Below, piece after piece: positions 13,311-23,941 of a stretch of 64,000 nucleotides of DNA (position 1 is its first letter; each line of letters starts with the position of its first letter). The translations under genes and the position numbers were made by a program. Origin of the DNA: Fomes fomentarius (lineage: Eukaryota; Basidiomycota; Agaricomycetes; Polyporales; Polyporaceae). The notes under the pieces are model-generated. The model was not told the origin of the DNA and ran no database searches. It saw only the letters and a program-made list of their open reading frames with translations. The DNA lies in NCBI GenBank assembly GCA_022606135.1, contig JABYQN010000017.1, positions 62,001 to 126,000 on the forward strand, given 5' to 3'.

Positions 13311-13600
13311 GATCTAAGGTTCCGCGCTCAAGACACCGGCAAGTCCACGGGATCAATTAGGACTACCTTGATTTGTGGGTTAGTGCAAAGGCGTCATTCT
13401 GATGACTGACCTGACGTCCGACTGCATTACACTTCCAACCTAGCGATAGGCGAGAGTCGAGACAGAGGTCAAAGGGATCAGGCACTGGGATGATGTGTAT
13501 GATCTCATTCGTCTCAGGTCGTTATACAAACACGCTAATTCATTCCCGCTTTACTGCCTTCACACCGCAGCCAGATTTCGTCAAGCCTGGACCGAGTGGC

Positions 13601-14556
13601 TTACCCGGTGTAAGAAACCGTGACCGAGTTCGACGAGACCGAGCTGGAGGTGAGCACCTTGTTGCTCTGTTTGATGTCGATGAGCGTCGCGCCAGACGGA
13701 CCGACGGTCGAGCCGCTGCTCGTCGTCGCAGACGCGCCGGTGAAGGTGACGGTGCCAAAGTTGGCGAAGGGGACGAGCGAGCCGCCGGACTCGAAGTCCT
13801 CGACGATCCACTCCGCGTTGTACTCGCAGAGCGACGGCTGGCTCGAGAACGTGTGCGTCACCGTCTTGCCCTTCGTCTTGTTCGTGATCGTTGCCGTGCC
13901 GCCGGTCTTCGAGGACGCGGTGACGGTGACGGTGACGGTGTCGCCCGCGGAGAAGGTGATGCCGGAGAAGTCGTACGCGTAGTCGGGGTACCATTCGTAC
14001 CAGGCTGTCAGTGCCAAGCACAAAGTGGAGTCAGTTCAGCCCAATACTCCGGCGGGGATTAAGCGAGAGAAGACGAACCGTCGAAACTGACGCTCGAGCC
14101 AGAGATGGTGAAGTCGACGCCAGTCTGGAGGATGGCGGTGCCGCAGGTGTCACCGTCGATGCCAACCCACGCAGATGCGGAGTGGGTGCCAGAGCCCCCG
14201 GAGGGCTCCTTGGGAGTGGGCACGACAAAGGTCCCAGTCACGGACTTGTACGTAGCCTAGATACCCGCCACACCGGTGTAAGTACCGTCCGCTCTATGTC
14301 ATATCAGAGGTCGGTCGAGCCCTACCGTGCTGGCAACGAGCACTGCGCCCGCCCAGTTGCTGCTGTACTCGACGTGACTGCTATTGGAGATCGCGTTGAT
14401 CTCTGCGGAGGGGCCAATGAGCTGCTTCGGGGAAGACTGGTGCTGAAGACCAGAGGCACGACGAGAGAGGCGTTGTGCAAAGCGCTCCTTGGAGGTGGGG
14501 ACAGCGAAGGCCGCGGTGGCGAGGAGCACCTGGCAGAGGAGGGTGGCACCGAACAT
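13601..14556 (-). CDS. glutamic peptidase, family G1 (eqolisin), copy 1
   Basis: A secreted acid endopeptidase of the scytalidoglutamic-peptidase family. Exons 14556-14326 (231 nt), 14256-14079 (178 nt) and 14004-13601 (404 nt) join to 270 residues. The protein starts with a signal peptide (MFGATLLCQVLLATAAFAVP), then a propeptide with basic residues (QRLSRRASG). The mature domain has SSNWAGAVLVA, the catalytic-Gln segment AWVGIDGDTCGTAILQTG, WYEWYPDYAYDF, the catalytic-Glu segment NAEWIVEDFESG, and a C-terminal beta strand SVTVSYTG. Both family motifs are intact, so activity is expected. A TATAAAAG box sits at about 14656-14649 on the minus strand, some 95 bp before the ATG. It is tandem with copy 2, 1.8 kb upstream in the same orientation. 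Such peptidases serve extracellular protein breakdown at acid pH in wood and litter fungi. Confidence 0.93.
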
Positions 14557-14648
14557 GACGAGCAGAGGAGGCGAGGGGGGAGTCGACTCGAGTAGCTGTC
14601 GAAACTGAGTGGGTTCCGAACTGAGGACGCCTTGTGGAATGTTCAGGC

Positions 14649-14656
14649 CTTTTATA
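14649..14656 (-). promoter_or_regulatory. TATA box of G1 peptidase copy 1
   Basis: On the minus strand the sequence reads TATAAAAG, about 95 bp upstream of the ATG at 14556. The tandem copy has TATAAAAT at the equivalent distance, so the core promoter was duplicated with the gene. Confidence 0.6.
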
Positions 14657-14659
14657 CGG

Positions 14660-16341
14660 CCTCGAAGCTAGCAGAGACACCATCTCTGGCGCTGCTTGAC
14701 GGCATGGGATATTGGTGGACAATTCTACGTAGAATACGTCAATTATGTGGGATTGAGGAAGGATGGCGCAAAGCTGGATGGTGAACATAACGCGCACATG
14801 GATCTTGTGCTTCTAGCATCGCTTGACGGATACGGCATGCACCTGCGCAAATCCGCACATGGCAATCTGAGTGAGCGACATGGCGGGTTGGCACCGCAAA
14901 GCTGCGCCCGTGATCAAAATCGGTCCCGATTGCAAAAATAGAACAGGAGGAGCGTAGAGCACGACCTCAAAACATCATATGGAACGTACTGTCTACCGTG
15001 AGAGAGCCGTCTCCTCACGATTCTTTGATGCGCCCAGTCGGTCCCGGGAGAATATGAAGCAGACGGAGGAACAAGGAGGCTGGAACAGAATATACGTGGT
15101 CAGGATGAAAAAACCATTTCATTGCCTACTTGCCATTTAAGCTGATCTCTAGCATCGTCACGAGGCAGAGAAGTATTCGCGGCAGCGAGCACGGAAGCTC
15201 CAATCGTCTGTCACCCAACCGCCCGAGCGTGCTGCAATCTCCCATACCACGTCAGAACGCGATGCAATACCATGAATGATGTCATGAGTTGAAACGTATC
15301 TCGGTGCAGACGATACGATGCAGATAATGCGATGGGGGCAGTTATCGCGCCGGATGCCATAGTATCACCACCCAATGTAACATCGTAAATGCTGTCAGAG
15401 AGAAGCCCAGGCCAGCTGGGGAAATTGTGCACTGGCAGTTATGAGGATCGAGTCTATCACGCGACAGTCGTGTTCTGGAGACATTCTGATGAGCAACGTC
15501 GGAATATCCGGGCTATATCCACTGCGTCGCAACCCCTTGCATTGTGATATCCGTTGCGTACCTAGCCATACGCTCTGGTCTCGGAATAAATATTGGAGCG
15601 CGTGGTATGTCATCTCGTTGATCCAGAAGCTGCAGTATCGAAGGGGCGTGCCAACATGCATGAGGCTCACGTACCGGAACAGTGTATCACGCGCACGGGC
15701 GTAGTCCTTGGGATACTTATTTCCCACTTCAATCATGCGTAACATCCTGTAGGACTACATCAGTCTCATGAAGACGGAAAGAGCGATCTGCCTGATCGTT
15801 GGGGGTGTCCAGGAGTGCTGGCAATGATTCAAGGCGCGAAACTCGTATGACCCACTGATGCGAGTGCGCAGGAGCAGGTATTGATCAGCAAAAGTAGACG
15901 AGATGCTGTGCTCACCACTGAGATAACCACACAGGAAGGGCAGGGACAGTTCGGAGCCAAGAGTAAGAAAGCCAAGACACTGAAGTGAGATTGCCTCGGA
16001 TTTGGGTTTGGAAACGGCGGCATCGTGGGAAAGCTTACCTCATCCCGAAGAGATACTCTAATTAGGCAATTCCCGCCACTCAGCAGGACAGAAAACATTA
16101 CGTGCACACTCACGATACGATGCAACATGTTCAATACTCAGTATACAGTAGCGAGATGGCTTACCTACTACGGAATAGTCGAATCAAGCACTCAGATGCA
16201 ATCAAAATCGGTTGTATCTGTTTTCATTCATGCGATACGCACATCATGCTATGATGCCTGAGGTACAGTCTTCAAAGATCATCTACTGCCTGTCCCTTCA
16301 CAGTCCCTGATGCATGATTCATGAGCTGAAAGAGTCACACC
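14660..16341. other. intergenic region between the two peptidases, possible gene remnants
   Basis: No complete gene is supported. On the minus strand a frame at about 15745-15400 contains protein-like text such as FWINEMTYHALQYLF between splice-like signals, and hydrophobic stretches occur near 16100-15850. These may be fragments of a decayed membrane-protein gene, but the frames are broken by stops and no family can be named. Confidence 0.3.
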
Positions 16342-17347
16342 TCAAGGGCCGGTGTACGCGACAGTGACCGACGAGGAGCTCGACGAGACCGAGGTCAACA
16401 CGCGGCCGTTTTGCTCCATATTGATGATCGTCGCGCCCGCGGGCGTCGTCGAGCCGCTCGCCGTGGTCGCGGACACGCCCGTGAAGGTGACAGTGCCCCA
16501 GTTGGCGAGCGGGACGAGTCCTCCGCCCTCGGAGAAGTCCTCGACGATCCACTCCGCGTTCTCCTGGCAGAGCGCGGGCTGGCCGGAGAACGTGTGCGAG
16601 ACCTGCTGGCCGGTCGAGCGGTTGATGATCGTCGCGGTGCCGCCCGTGAGCGACGTCGCGGTGACGCTGACGGTGATGGTGTTGCCGGGGCTGAGGGAGA
16701 TGCCGGTGAAGTCGTGCGCGAAGTCGGGGAACCACTCGAACCAGGCTGCGGAAGGGGGTGGGTGAGCATACGATACGGCATCACCGGAGAGCTGGGAGGC
16801 GCAACGTACCGTCGAAGGATGTGCGAGTGCCGGAGACCGTGAAGTCGATACCGGTCTGAAGGATAGCGGTGCCGCAGGTGTCCCCATCGATACCGACCCA
16901 GGCCGAAGCGGAGTGAGTGCCAGAGCCGCCGGAGGGTTCCTTGGGAGTGGGCACGACAAAGGTGCCGGTCACGGACTTGAACGTGTTCTACAGAAAACAT
17001 CCGATCGTCAACGTTCTCGCTCCTATGACGACACCACGAAGTTATGTCATGCAAGACAACAGGTACTAGGGCGATAGGGCGGGAGGAGTGGGAGGGAGGG
17101 AGGGAGGTCAACATACCGCGCCGGCGACCAAGACGGCACCAGACCAGTTGCTGCTGAATTCGGCGTGAGTGGCGTTGGTAGCGACCTCCCCCTCGGTGAA
17201 GGTGTGTACGGTGGTCTGCTTCGGGCTCGTGAGGTGAGCACCCGCAGCACGGCGGGCGACACGCTGAGCGAGCCGCTCCTTCGAAGTGGGGATGGCAAAC
17301 GCCGCAGTGGCGAGGAGGAGTTGGGTGAGGAAGGCGGCGCCGAACAT
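16342..17347 (-). CDS. glutamic peptidase, family G1 (eqolisin), copy 2
   Basis: Second secreted acid glutamic peptidase. Exons 17347-17117 (231 nt), 16987-16810 (178 nt) and 16745-16342 (404 nt) have exactly the lengths of copy 1 and give 270 residues. It begins MFGAAFLTQLLLATAAFAIP (signal peptide), has a propeptide with QRVARRAAG, then SSNWSGAVLVAG, the catalytic-Gln segment AWVGIDGDTCGTAILQTG, WFEWFPDFAHDF, the catalytic-Glu segment NAEWIVEDFSEG, and ends SVTVAYTGP. Compared with copy 1, the WYEWYPDYAYDF segment has Tyr to Phe changes, which may tune substrate binding (inference). TATAAAAT lies about 110 bp before the ATG. This is a tandem duplicate with both catalytic segments preserved. 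Confidence 0.93.
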
Positions 17348-17456
17348 GATGGTAGGTAGAGGAGTCGAGGGGAAGAGGTCGGCTCGAATGGACTGGTTGC
17401 TTAGGAGAACTTGGGTGAATCCCGAGCTGAGGATTGTAAAGCCGCATTCCTCGAGG

Positions 17457-17464
17457 ATTTTATA
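17457..17464 (-). promoter_or_regulatory. TATA box of G1 peptidase copy 2
   Basis: The minus strand reads TATAAAAT about 110 bp upstream of the ATG at 17347, matching the promoter layout of copy 1. Confidence 0.6.
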
Positions 17465-19442
17465 CTCGGCCGTCCAAAGTCCATTCCGATAGATCTTGGG
17501 CCGCGTACTCTTGGCGGGCTGTGGAGCGATTACCAAAGTCACATTCCGTATGTTCTGCAGAAGGCGGTTAGGTTTCTGGACAGCAAACCTTGTGCTCTGA
17601 GCAAGCTCCGTCATGACAGCACGCATGGTATCGCTGCTTCTTCTGTCACTTGACGAAGAAGGAACATGCGTGCCACTGCCGCCAAAGAGGTAGATTTTCA
17701 CAGCAATGCGTAGACATGAATAGAGACAGACCACGCCCGTGACCTAGACCCACAGTGTGGGCCGCATTCAACGAAGTCGATTACAAAAATAGCAGAATTA
17801 CTCACTGTAGGCATGCGACCTCGCCATACTCCAGCCTTCTGATAAGCTCTTGGGTATCTGCCGGAGAAAGGTGTATTTGGAGGAACCGGAAACGTGAGAG
17901 CCACACTGGCGGTGATTCTCAGAGGGGACGTCCGGTATCCCGACGGCTGAAGTATGATGCATCTCTCGACGCCGCGATGACCGTGGATCACAACGAAGCA
18001 GCCTTCGCGATGTCGTCCTGCAGAATGGTCATCGCGGTCAGCGAGGTCAGAGAAAGGCCAAAATGTGGCCACGGGGTGACTGACCTGGGACCGCCTACTT
18101 GCATGCTGCGTGATAGAATTCACACGCAGACGATAAAGTTCTCAGCGGATTTTGTCATTGATCATCTCCGAAGTCGAGAAGTCTGCCGTAAAAATGTCAT
18201 GGAACAGCGTGTGGCTGCTATCATTCCGGTTGCTCAGACAGTGCAGAGCAACTGGAGGTAATTGTGGCACTCACAGCCTCGCACTCGGCGGAATGTGTTC
18301 GGGCTCGGTTCATGGGCTGTGCAATCGCCATTATGCGGTTCATAGAAGTACCCCTCCCGCGATGCATATCATACGGAGGATGGCATGTGTCAAAGTGCGA
18401 TGGATGGTTCCTGAAAAGAGACTGTTCATGGCCGATGCAGGTATCCAGGCCGCTCGTGCATCAGTCACTGTGGCTGGGGCTTGATCTGTGCTTTCAGGTT
18501 TCTCGCAACCCACAAAACGGAGAATCTGATACATCCATCTGAATGAGTCGATCACTTGCTACTCCAGGTATCTGTCACTTTCATGAATGGATGTCAACGA
18601 GAAGAAGATATGACAGATGGGACGCACTTACTCGTACTCGTAATCGCCTCTCAAAGAGAAGAGGGGTATACGCAGCAGATTCTCCCCCATGTCGTTGTGC
18701 ATATTCGTACTGGAACTAATGTGCGAAGGATATGAGAACACTAGGTCCTAGTACAGCAACTAGATTCTCGTAATGCACCGCGACTACTGCGTCGCCGGGA
18801 TGGTCAAGCCCATGAGATGTCTGAGCAGAGATTGAGAGCAATGCCATCACGGACCACGGGCTTCAGCACAACCTTCAAGCTTCATTTCTCAGCGTAAGAC
18901 ATATTGTGAGCAATGCAGAAATGCGGTGAGACTGATTGATAAGTAGTATCAGAAGCGGCGCACCGATATTCCTGTACATCCTTACATTGTATGCCTTTAT
19001 AGCCATTTTTGGCTCGAAAATGAAGCTTGGACTCCTCGACATGGGGAATCGAGGTGGCCAAGTAGCTTGACGGAGATGATAGTCGTGCCACTTCAATTGC
19101 AAGTTTCCCGTAGCGCTTAAGTGGTCGACAGAATAGCGTGTGAGAATGGCTTAGATAATTGACCTAAAGGGGCAACCCTGAACCCCCTCGCTCGGATATC
19201 TTTTCACCTCTGTCCACCTTGTTGTCGTCCTGACTCTTGACCACGGTGCACGAAGATAAACTATATAAATGTATAAGTGTCAGCTCTATACTTATGACGA
19301 TGTCCATGGTAGGTTCACCACGTGGTATACACCACGGTCACGTGCTTATCCACGGTCGGCGGTCGCTCGTATGGGAAAGTTCAAGTTGAAACTGTTTGTG
19401 TGCTAGTACTACCTCATCTAACTCAACTGTGTACTCAGAGTC
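17465..19442. other. long gene-poor stretch
   Basis: No gene is supported in these 2 kb. Open frames on both strands are short, overlapping and without family resemblance. A degraded gene on the minus strand at about 18100-17750 is possible but unproven. The last 200 bases are the promoter side of the BTB gene, with tatataaa at about 19262-19270. Confidence 0.4.
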
Positions 19443-20503
19443 ATGAATACCGACACCACTACTGAGCTGTCGTGCCCCCCGACTTTGGATGCCATGATCC
19501 GAGACGCAGAATTTTGGATGGAGGATGGGAGCGTTGTCCTCGCTGCTGGTCGCGTCGCCTTCCGTGTCTACAAAGGCCTTCTTGGAGCACAATCACCTAT
19601 ATTCAAGCAGCTATTTGCAGACTCCAAGCCGAGTACGGAGGAGATGCTCGAAGGATGTCCCGTCGTTGCTCTCTCCGACCCACCAGAAGCAGTGAGACAC
19701 TTCCTTCGTGCGCTGATTCACAAAGACCGTCCTTTGTACGTTCATGCTCCTCTTACGCTGACTCTATATGTTTTGACCGCTCTTTGTGTAGATTCTTCAG
19801 GGCAGAAGATGATCCCAAAATCCCCGTCGACGAATTGTTCGCCGTCGCGCGTCTCGCGCACAAGTACGAGGTAGATGACCTCCTGCGACAGACCATTTCC
19901 TGCTTCAAAACATACTACACGGCAAGCTTCGACGTCTGGAACACGAAGGGTCAGTCTGGGGACGTGCCCTTTGAGGTTTCTCAGGAAGAGTCTCCCTTCT
20001 ACGCGATTGGTGTCATCAACCTCGCGCGTCTCACCAACAACCCGTCCATGCTCCCTCTCGCATTCTACGACTGCTCCTCTCTCGGAGGAAAAGTGGTCAA
20101 TGGATGGAAGTGCCCTGACGGGACCGTCGAACATCTATCATCCGAGGACCTCGAGCGGTGCTTCGATGGTTGTATCGCCCTAGTCAATCGAGCAACACGA
20201 CGTCATTACAAGTTCCTTGACAACACCTACTGCATGACATTGAAACAAGTCTCCCAGTGCAAGAGCGCTCTACTAGCGATGAAGCAGAAGCTTGATGACC
20301 GCGTTGCATTTGTGCGCAGTGAAGAAGCGCTTCATTCGTTCATGCAGCTGGCATCCCTGAAACCTCACCTAGTATCCGGGATTTGTGACACTTGTCGCAA
20401 GGCACTCTTCAACGCTGACCTCATAGCGCGTCGAGCCATATGGGCTGAGATCCCTTCTTTGTTTGATTTGACAGTGGACGGATGGGAGACTGCCACTGGC
20501 TGA
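19443..20503 (+). CDS. BTB/POZ domain protein
   Basis: Two exons (19443-19735 and 19792-20503) join in phase to 334 residues. Residues about 15-150 are a BTB domain of the type found in large agaricomycete families: RDAEFWMEDGSVVLAAG, FRVYKGLLGAQSPIFKQLF, SDPPEAVRHFLRAL, then in exon 2 VDELFAVARLAHKYEVDDLL. The C-terminal half contains cysteines and a closing segment with CDTCRK, but no Kelch, MATH or zinc-finger repeats. Proteins of this kind are usually thought to dimerise through BTB and recruit partners such as Cul3; that role here is inference. The gene is complete, with a spliced intron of 56 nt inside the BTB domain. Confidence 0.88.
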
Positions 20504-21014
20504 CCCACCGGCCCCGTCACCCTCGGACTCTCGTCTTGGATCTGTACGTAACTCTGCCCGAGTAAATGTACTTATGAAGTTTGAACCCATTATCCCCCCT
20601 CCTGACGCTTAGGAGCTCAGAATGAATGCACGAAAAGGTAAGTTGAACGTCTATTCACGCGTGAATCGGGCAGGGCGAAGAAGGATGCCATTGAACGCGC
20701 AGCGCGCGCGGACGAGTCATCCGGCTCGCGTCGCCACCGCTCTCTCGCGCGACCGGGAAGGCCGAGCTCAAGCCGGCGGAAGCGAAGTACTACTGCTCTA
20801 CTTGTAGCGTAACCGTAACGAGAATCGATGTAAGTCTTTTTCTAGAGAGTAGCGTAATCAAAGATAAGAAGCAATAGGGAAGTGGATGGGAGGGTGTGAA
20901 AAGCGAAGAACTCGAAGTCCGGGGACTTTCGAGCACGCGGGTGAGGAAGGAGATGAAGGAGAGGAAGAGAGGAGCGGACGAGATGATATAGTACAGCGAC
21001 ATAAAGAGACAAAG

Positions 21015-21198
21015 AGACAAAGCGCGACAAGAGACAAAGCGCGACAAGAGACAAAGCGTGACAAGAGACAAAGCGCGACAAGAGACAAAGCGCGACAAGA
21101 GACAAAGCGCGACAAGAGACAAAGCGCGACAAGAGACAAAGCGTGACAAGAGACAAAGCGCGACAAGAGACAAAGCGTGACAAGAGACAAAGCGCGAC
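21015..21198. repeat. 17-bp minisatellite, about 10.5 copies
   Basis: The unit gacaaagcgcgacaaga is repeated head to tail from 21015 at intervals of exactly 17 bp (21032, 21049, 21066 and so on to 21185). The only variants are units in which gcgcg reads gcgtg (those starting 21049, 21134 and 21168), a C to T change at a CpG. Because 17 is not a multiple of three, open frames run through the array in several frames and are artefacts. Confidence 0.95.
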
Positions 21199-21240
21199 GC
21201 GACGCGTCGCGCGCGCCTGCTCTTCAAGCGATATAGACCC

Positions 21241-21261
21241 CGGTCGATAAAATATCGACCG
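21241..21261. other. perfect inverted repeat (9-bp arms, 3-nt loop)
   Basis: cggtcgata and tatcgaccg flank aaa. The palindrome lies 42 bp past the minisatellite and 66 bp before the ATG of the next gene. As RNA it would be a stable hairpin in the leader; as DNA it could be a dimeric protein site. Function unknown. Confidence 0.7.
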
Positions 21262-21327
21262 AATCATCGAAGGCGCTGTACGCGGATGGGCTAGCGCCTC
21301 AAACTTGGGCGACACGTGGTCACAGCA

Positions 21328-22079
21328 ATGACTAGTACAGTTGTTGGGATTCAGGCACTCATGCCTTCTCCTCGACTTACATCGATATCTCTACCAATGA
21401 CCCCTCAACCAGCCACACACCTCGAACTCTGTACTGAAATGTCTCCTCATACTGTCACCGCGACGCATGCCCCGAGCTACGTTCTCCCTGCCATCCCTCA
21501 ACATCTTCAAAGCGAACGTCGTGCCAAATTGCACCGGTCCGCTCGCAAGAGATTGCACCGTCCTTCTCCTCTCAGAAACCCATTTGTAGGGGACAGCTCC
21601 GTGGAGAAACAGTCACAACAGTACGTATCTTCTACGTCTCACAGGATCCCGGTGTCTCACTGACTCTCCCTGCAGCCACACTTCACGAATCGAGACCCCG
21701 AGAAATCTATCGAGCGATAGCATGCAGGTCTTCCAGGAGGCTAAGATGGGGGCCGTATCGCCTACTACGCTATGTAAGTTGCTTCGAATTGCTCGCAACC
21801 TGTCTACTGAGGGCATCTGCCACAGACCACATGGCGAGTGCTCTTGTCGAGAACCAGAGGGCTGCTCGGAAGTTGAACGAACGGACGGACGCTATCTCGC
21901 ATGAACTGCATACGTTCGCGACGTCAGGTGCAGAGGCAGAACGGCGGCTCAGTCTACTTGGTCTGAAGTTCCGTCGGCTCATGGCCAAGGTACGTCTGAC
22001 ACCTCGATGTCTTCAGGTTGCCTTTACTGATCAATTGCTCCCATTCTAGAGACAAGTTACCCCGCCTCCCCAACTCTAA
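21328..22079 (+). CDS. orphan small protein with C-terminal helix
   Basis: Four exons (21328-21620, 21676-21773, 21826-21989, 22050-22079) join in phase to 194 residues. The N-terminal two thirds are Pro/Ser/Thr-rich and probably disordered (MTSTVVGIQALMPSP, RPSPLRNPFVGDSS). From about residue 131 there is an amphipathic helix, likely a coiled coil (ALVENQRAARKLNERTDAI, EAERRLSLLGLKFRRLMAK). I recognise no family. The consistent splice sites and the shift from disordered to helical sequence make a real gene likely. The leader carries the hairpin at 21241-21261 and lies beside the minisatellite. Confidence 0.6.
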
Positions 22080-23192
22080 GACCTCCGCGTCCTATGAAAC
22101 CCCTGTGCAACCGCTGTATCACGAATTCGGATCCGTCGGTATTGTGAAGACGTAGTAGCTCGACTCCAATCTATATGATCTTCGCACTTTTCCTCTAATG
22201 TCGGCATTCTATCCACCTCAAGTTGACGATACAGCTCTTTCAGGGCCAACGAGGCGTGAATCATCATCGTCGCGGTATGCGTCCTCCTCGGGGTTGATGC
22301 AACACCGCTTTGCATGGCTTAGTGTATGGCAGCGAGTTGGTCGGAATATTTGAATACGAGGGAGAAAGCTAAACCTGGTGGGACGAATGACAACCACCTG
22401 CAGATATTATACCGCTATCGAATTGCAGACAAGGTCATCTTGACGAGCCACTGGGTAATCGGTGACTTACCCAGGTGTAGTCAATATGGAAGCACTTTGA
22501 TAGCCTGTTGACCATGGCAGGGCATTCTGGACTGATCTTGACGGTGGGGAAGGGAAGCTCGCCAGATACCCGATGAGGGAACGTGATTATGAGCCAACCT
22601 GCGCAAGAGTTGTAGCTTAGTTTGTCCTGAGGAGAACAACACATACGGGAGTTGTAGCTGTCAATCAAAAGAACTTCCACGCCCGACTGTATTATTGGCA
22701 TCCGCTCAGGGAAAGAGAGTATAAGAGTAGCGTGAGCGATTCGAATGTAAGCACCAGGGAAGGTTCGGCACCCATCTGAGCACTTTAAGTATTGTCGCAG
22801 AGCTTGTATACGGAGCGTTGCAACATCCTAATTGAGCTGTTGCCTGGCTTTGGATGGTGGAGTGTCGAGAGGCAAATATCTGCATGCGCGCGTATTTTCT
22901 GAATTAGGAAAGTCCTCAAAGTAGGGCTCACTGTAAGTCAACCTAATGTTTACAATCATCTAGCTAAAGGTCTATACATGGAACTCAAGGGTGTGTTTCA
23001 ACAGCTATAGCCAAGGACTGATGATGACTATTCTACCCAGCGATCGGCACCAGAGTTTTGTGATACACAAATGGCAGTGAGTATACTAGCCACGTACTAG
23101 TTCCCCTCCATGCACCCCATTGGAATCCCATTCGCACGAGCCAGATGATTTTGAATCTGCTTATAGTTATGCGCTTTTGCTTTTGACCCCTC
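22080..23192. other. intergenic region without a recognised gene
   Basis: Only short overlapping open frames are present. Nothing resembles a known protein or RNA gene. Confidence 0.4.
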
Positions 23193-23579
23193 CTAGACCA
23201 GAAGTGATGTGAGACTCATGAGAATGCCTCTCAGTTGAAGCACCGACACACCCTTGACCACCCAAGCTAACTTTCTGCGCAATTGACTCAACTTGACCTC
23301 TAGTTTGACCGCTTCCAACCTCACAGACCCAACAGCCTTGGCCAGCCTCCCATCCAACTGGCAATTGATCTCCGCTTGCTGTTCCATCTGCTTCTCGAAT
23401 GCAAGCCGCGGGTCGTTCGGGATCCTGTATGTTTCGCAAGATGCCAAGTTGCACAAATCCCCATGTATGCAAAGGATTTCATTTGGGTTTCGAGTCTGAC
23501 TAGACCCGATGTTGATCTTGACAGTGGGCTCAGGCTGTCCACCATGCAAAGCGGTTGTAGAGAGTGCTGTTGAAGACAT
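23193..23579 (-). CDS. orphan small protein (128 aa)
   Basis: A single open frame from an ATG at 23579 to a stop at 23193. The N-terminus is Ser/Thr-rich (MSSTALSTTALHGG), followed by a cysteine-containing segment CIHGDLCNLASCETYR, then a helical stretch of heptad-like character (FEKQMEQQAEINCQL, EAVKLEVKLSQLRRKL). The frame extends upstream to an alternative ATG at 23651. The three spaced cysteines could bind metal, but the pattern matches no family I can name. No intron is needed. It could be a chance ORF, though its composition looks coding. Confidence 0.45.
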   Translation of the reverse strand: MSSTALSTTALHGGQPEPTVKINIGSSQTRNPNEILCIHGDLCNLASCETYRIPNDPRLAFEKQMEQQAEINCQLDGRLAKAVGSVRLEAVKLEVKLSQLRRKLAWVVKGVSVLQLRGILMSLTSLLV

Positions 23580-23941
23580 GTTGCAGAATGAAGAACTTAT
23601 AGGATGTATGGGGGGCAGTTCAGCACGTGGGGGTTGTGTCACGTGATCCACCTACACATGCATCATTGTGCTGTCCCTCATCATCTTCTCTCTTACTTCA
23701 GGGGATGGCTTTGTGTCGATAGGAACTGTGGAGCTTGAACAGTGAACAGTGTGAAGTCACCCCTGCCATCTTGTGGCAGTCCATGGTGTTGAACTTCCGG
23801 ACTACCAGCTGTGCTTGGACTGGAGTTGTGTACACTTGTTTATGGTCATATGATTAGATAGGCTGTGTTTCTTCTTACCATATACGGTTTCCTTTGTTTT
23901 CCTACTGTACTTCCCCATGACCATATGGTTACTGTGCATTC

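Noticed and set aside
13490..14595. Long plus-strand frames across the G1 peptidase copy 1
   Set aside because: They are antisense shadows of the peptidase exons, caused by GC-rich codons; the minus strand carries the full family motifs.
20790..21315. Frames of 110-157 codons through the minisatellite (repeated ALSLVALCLLSRFVSC text)
   Set aside because: They arise because a 17-bp unit cycles through all frames; not a gene.
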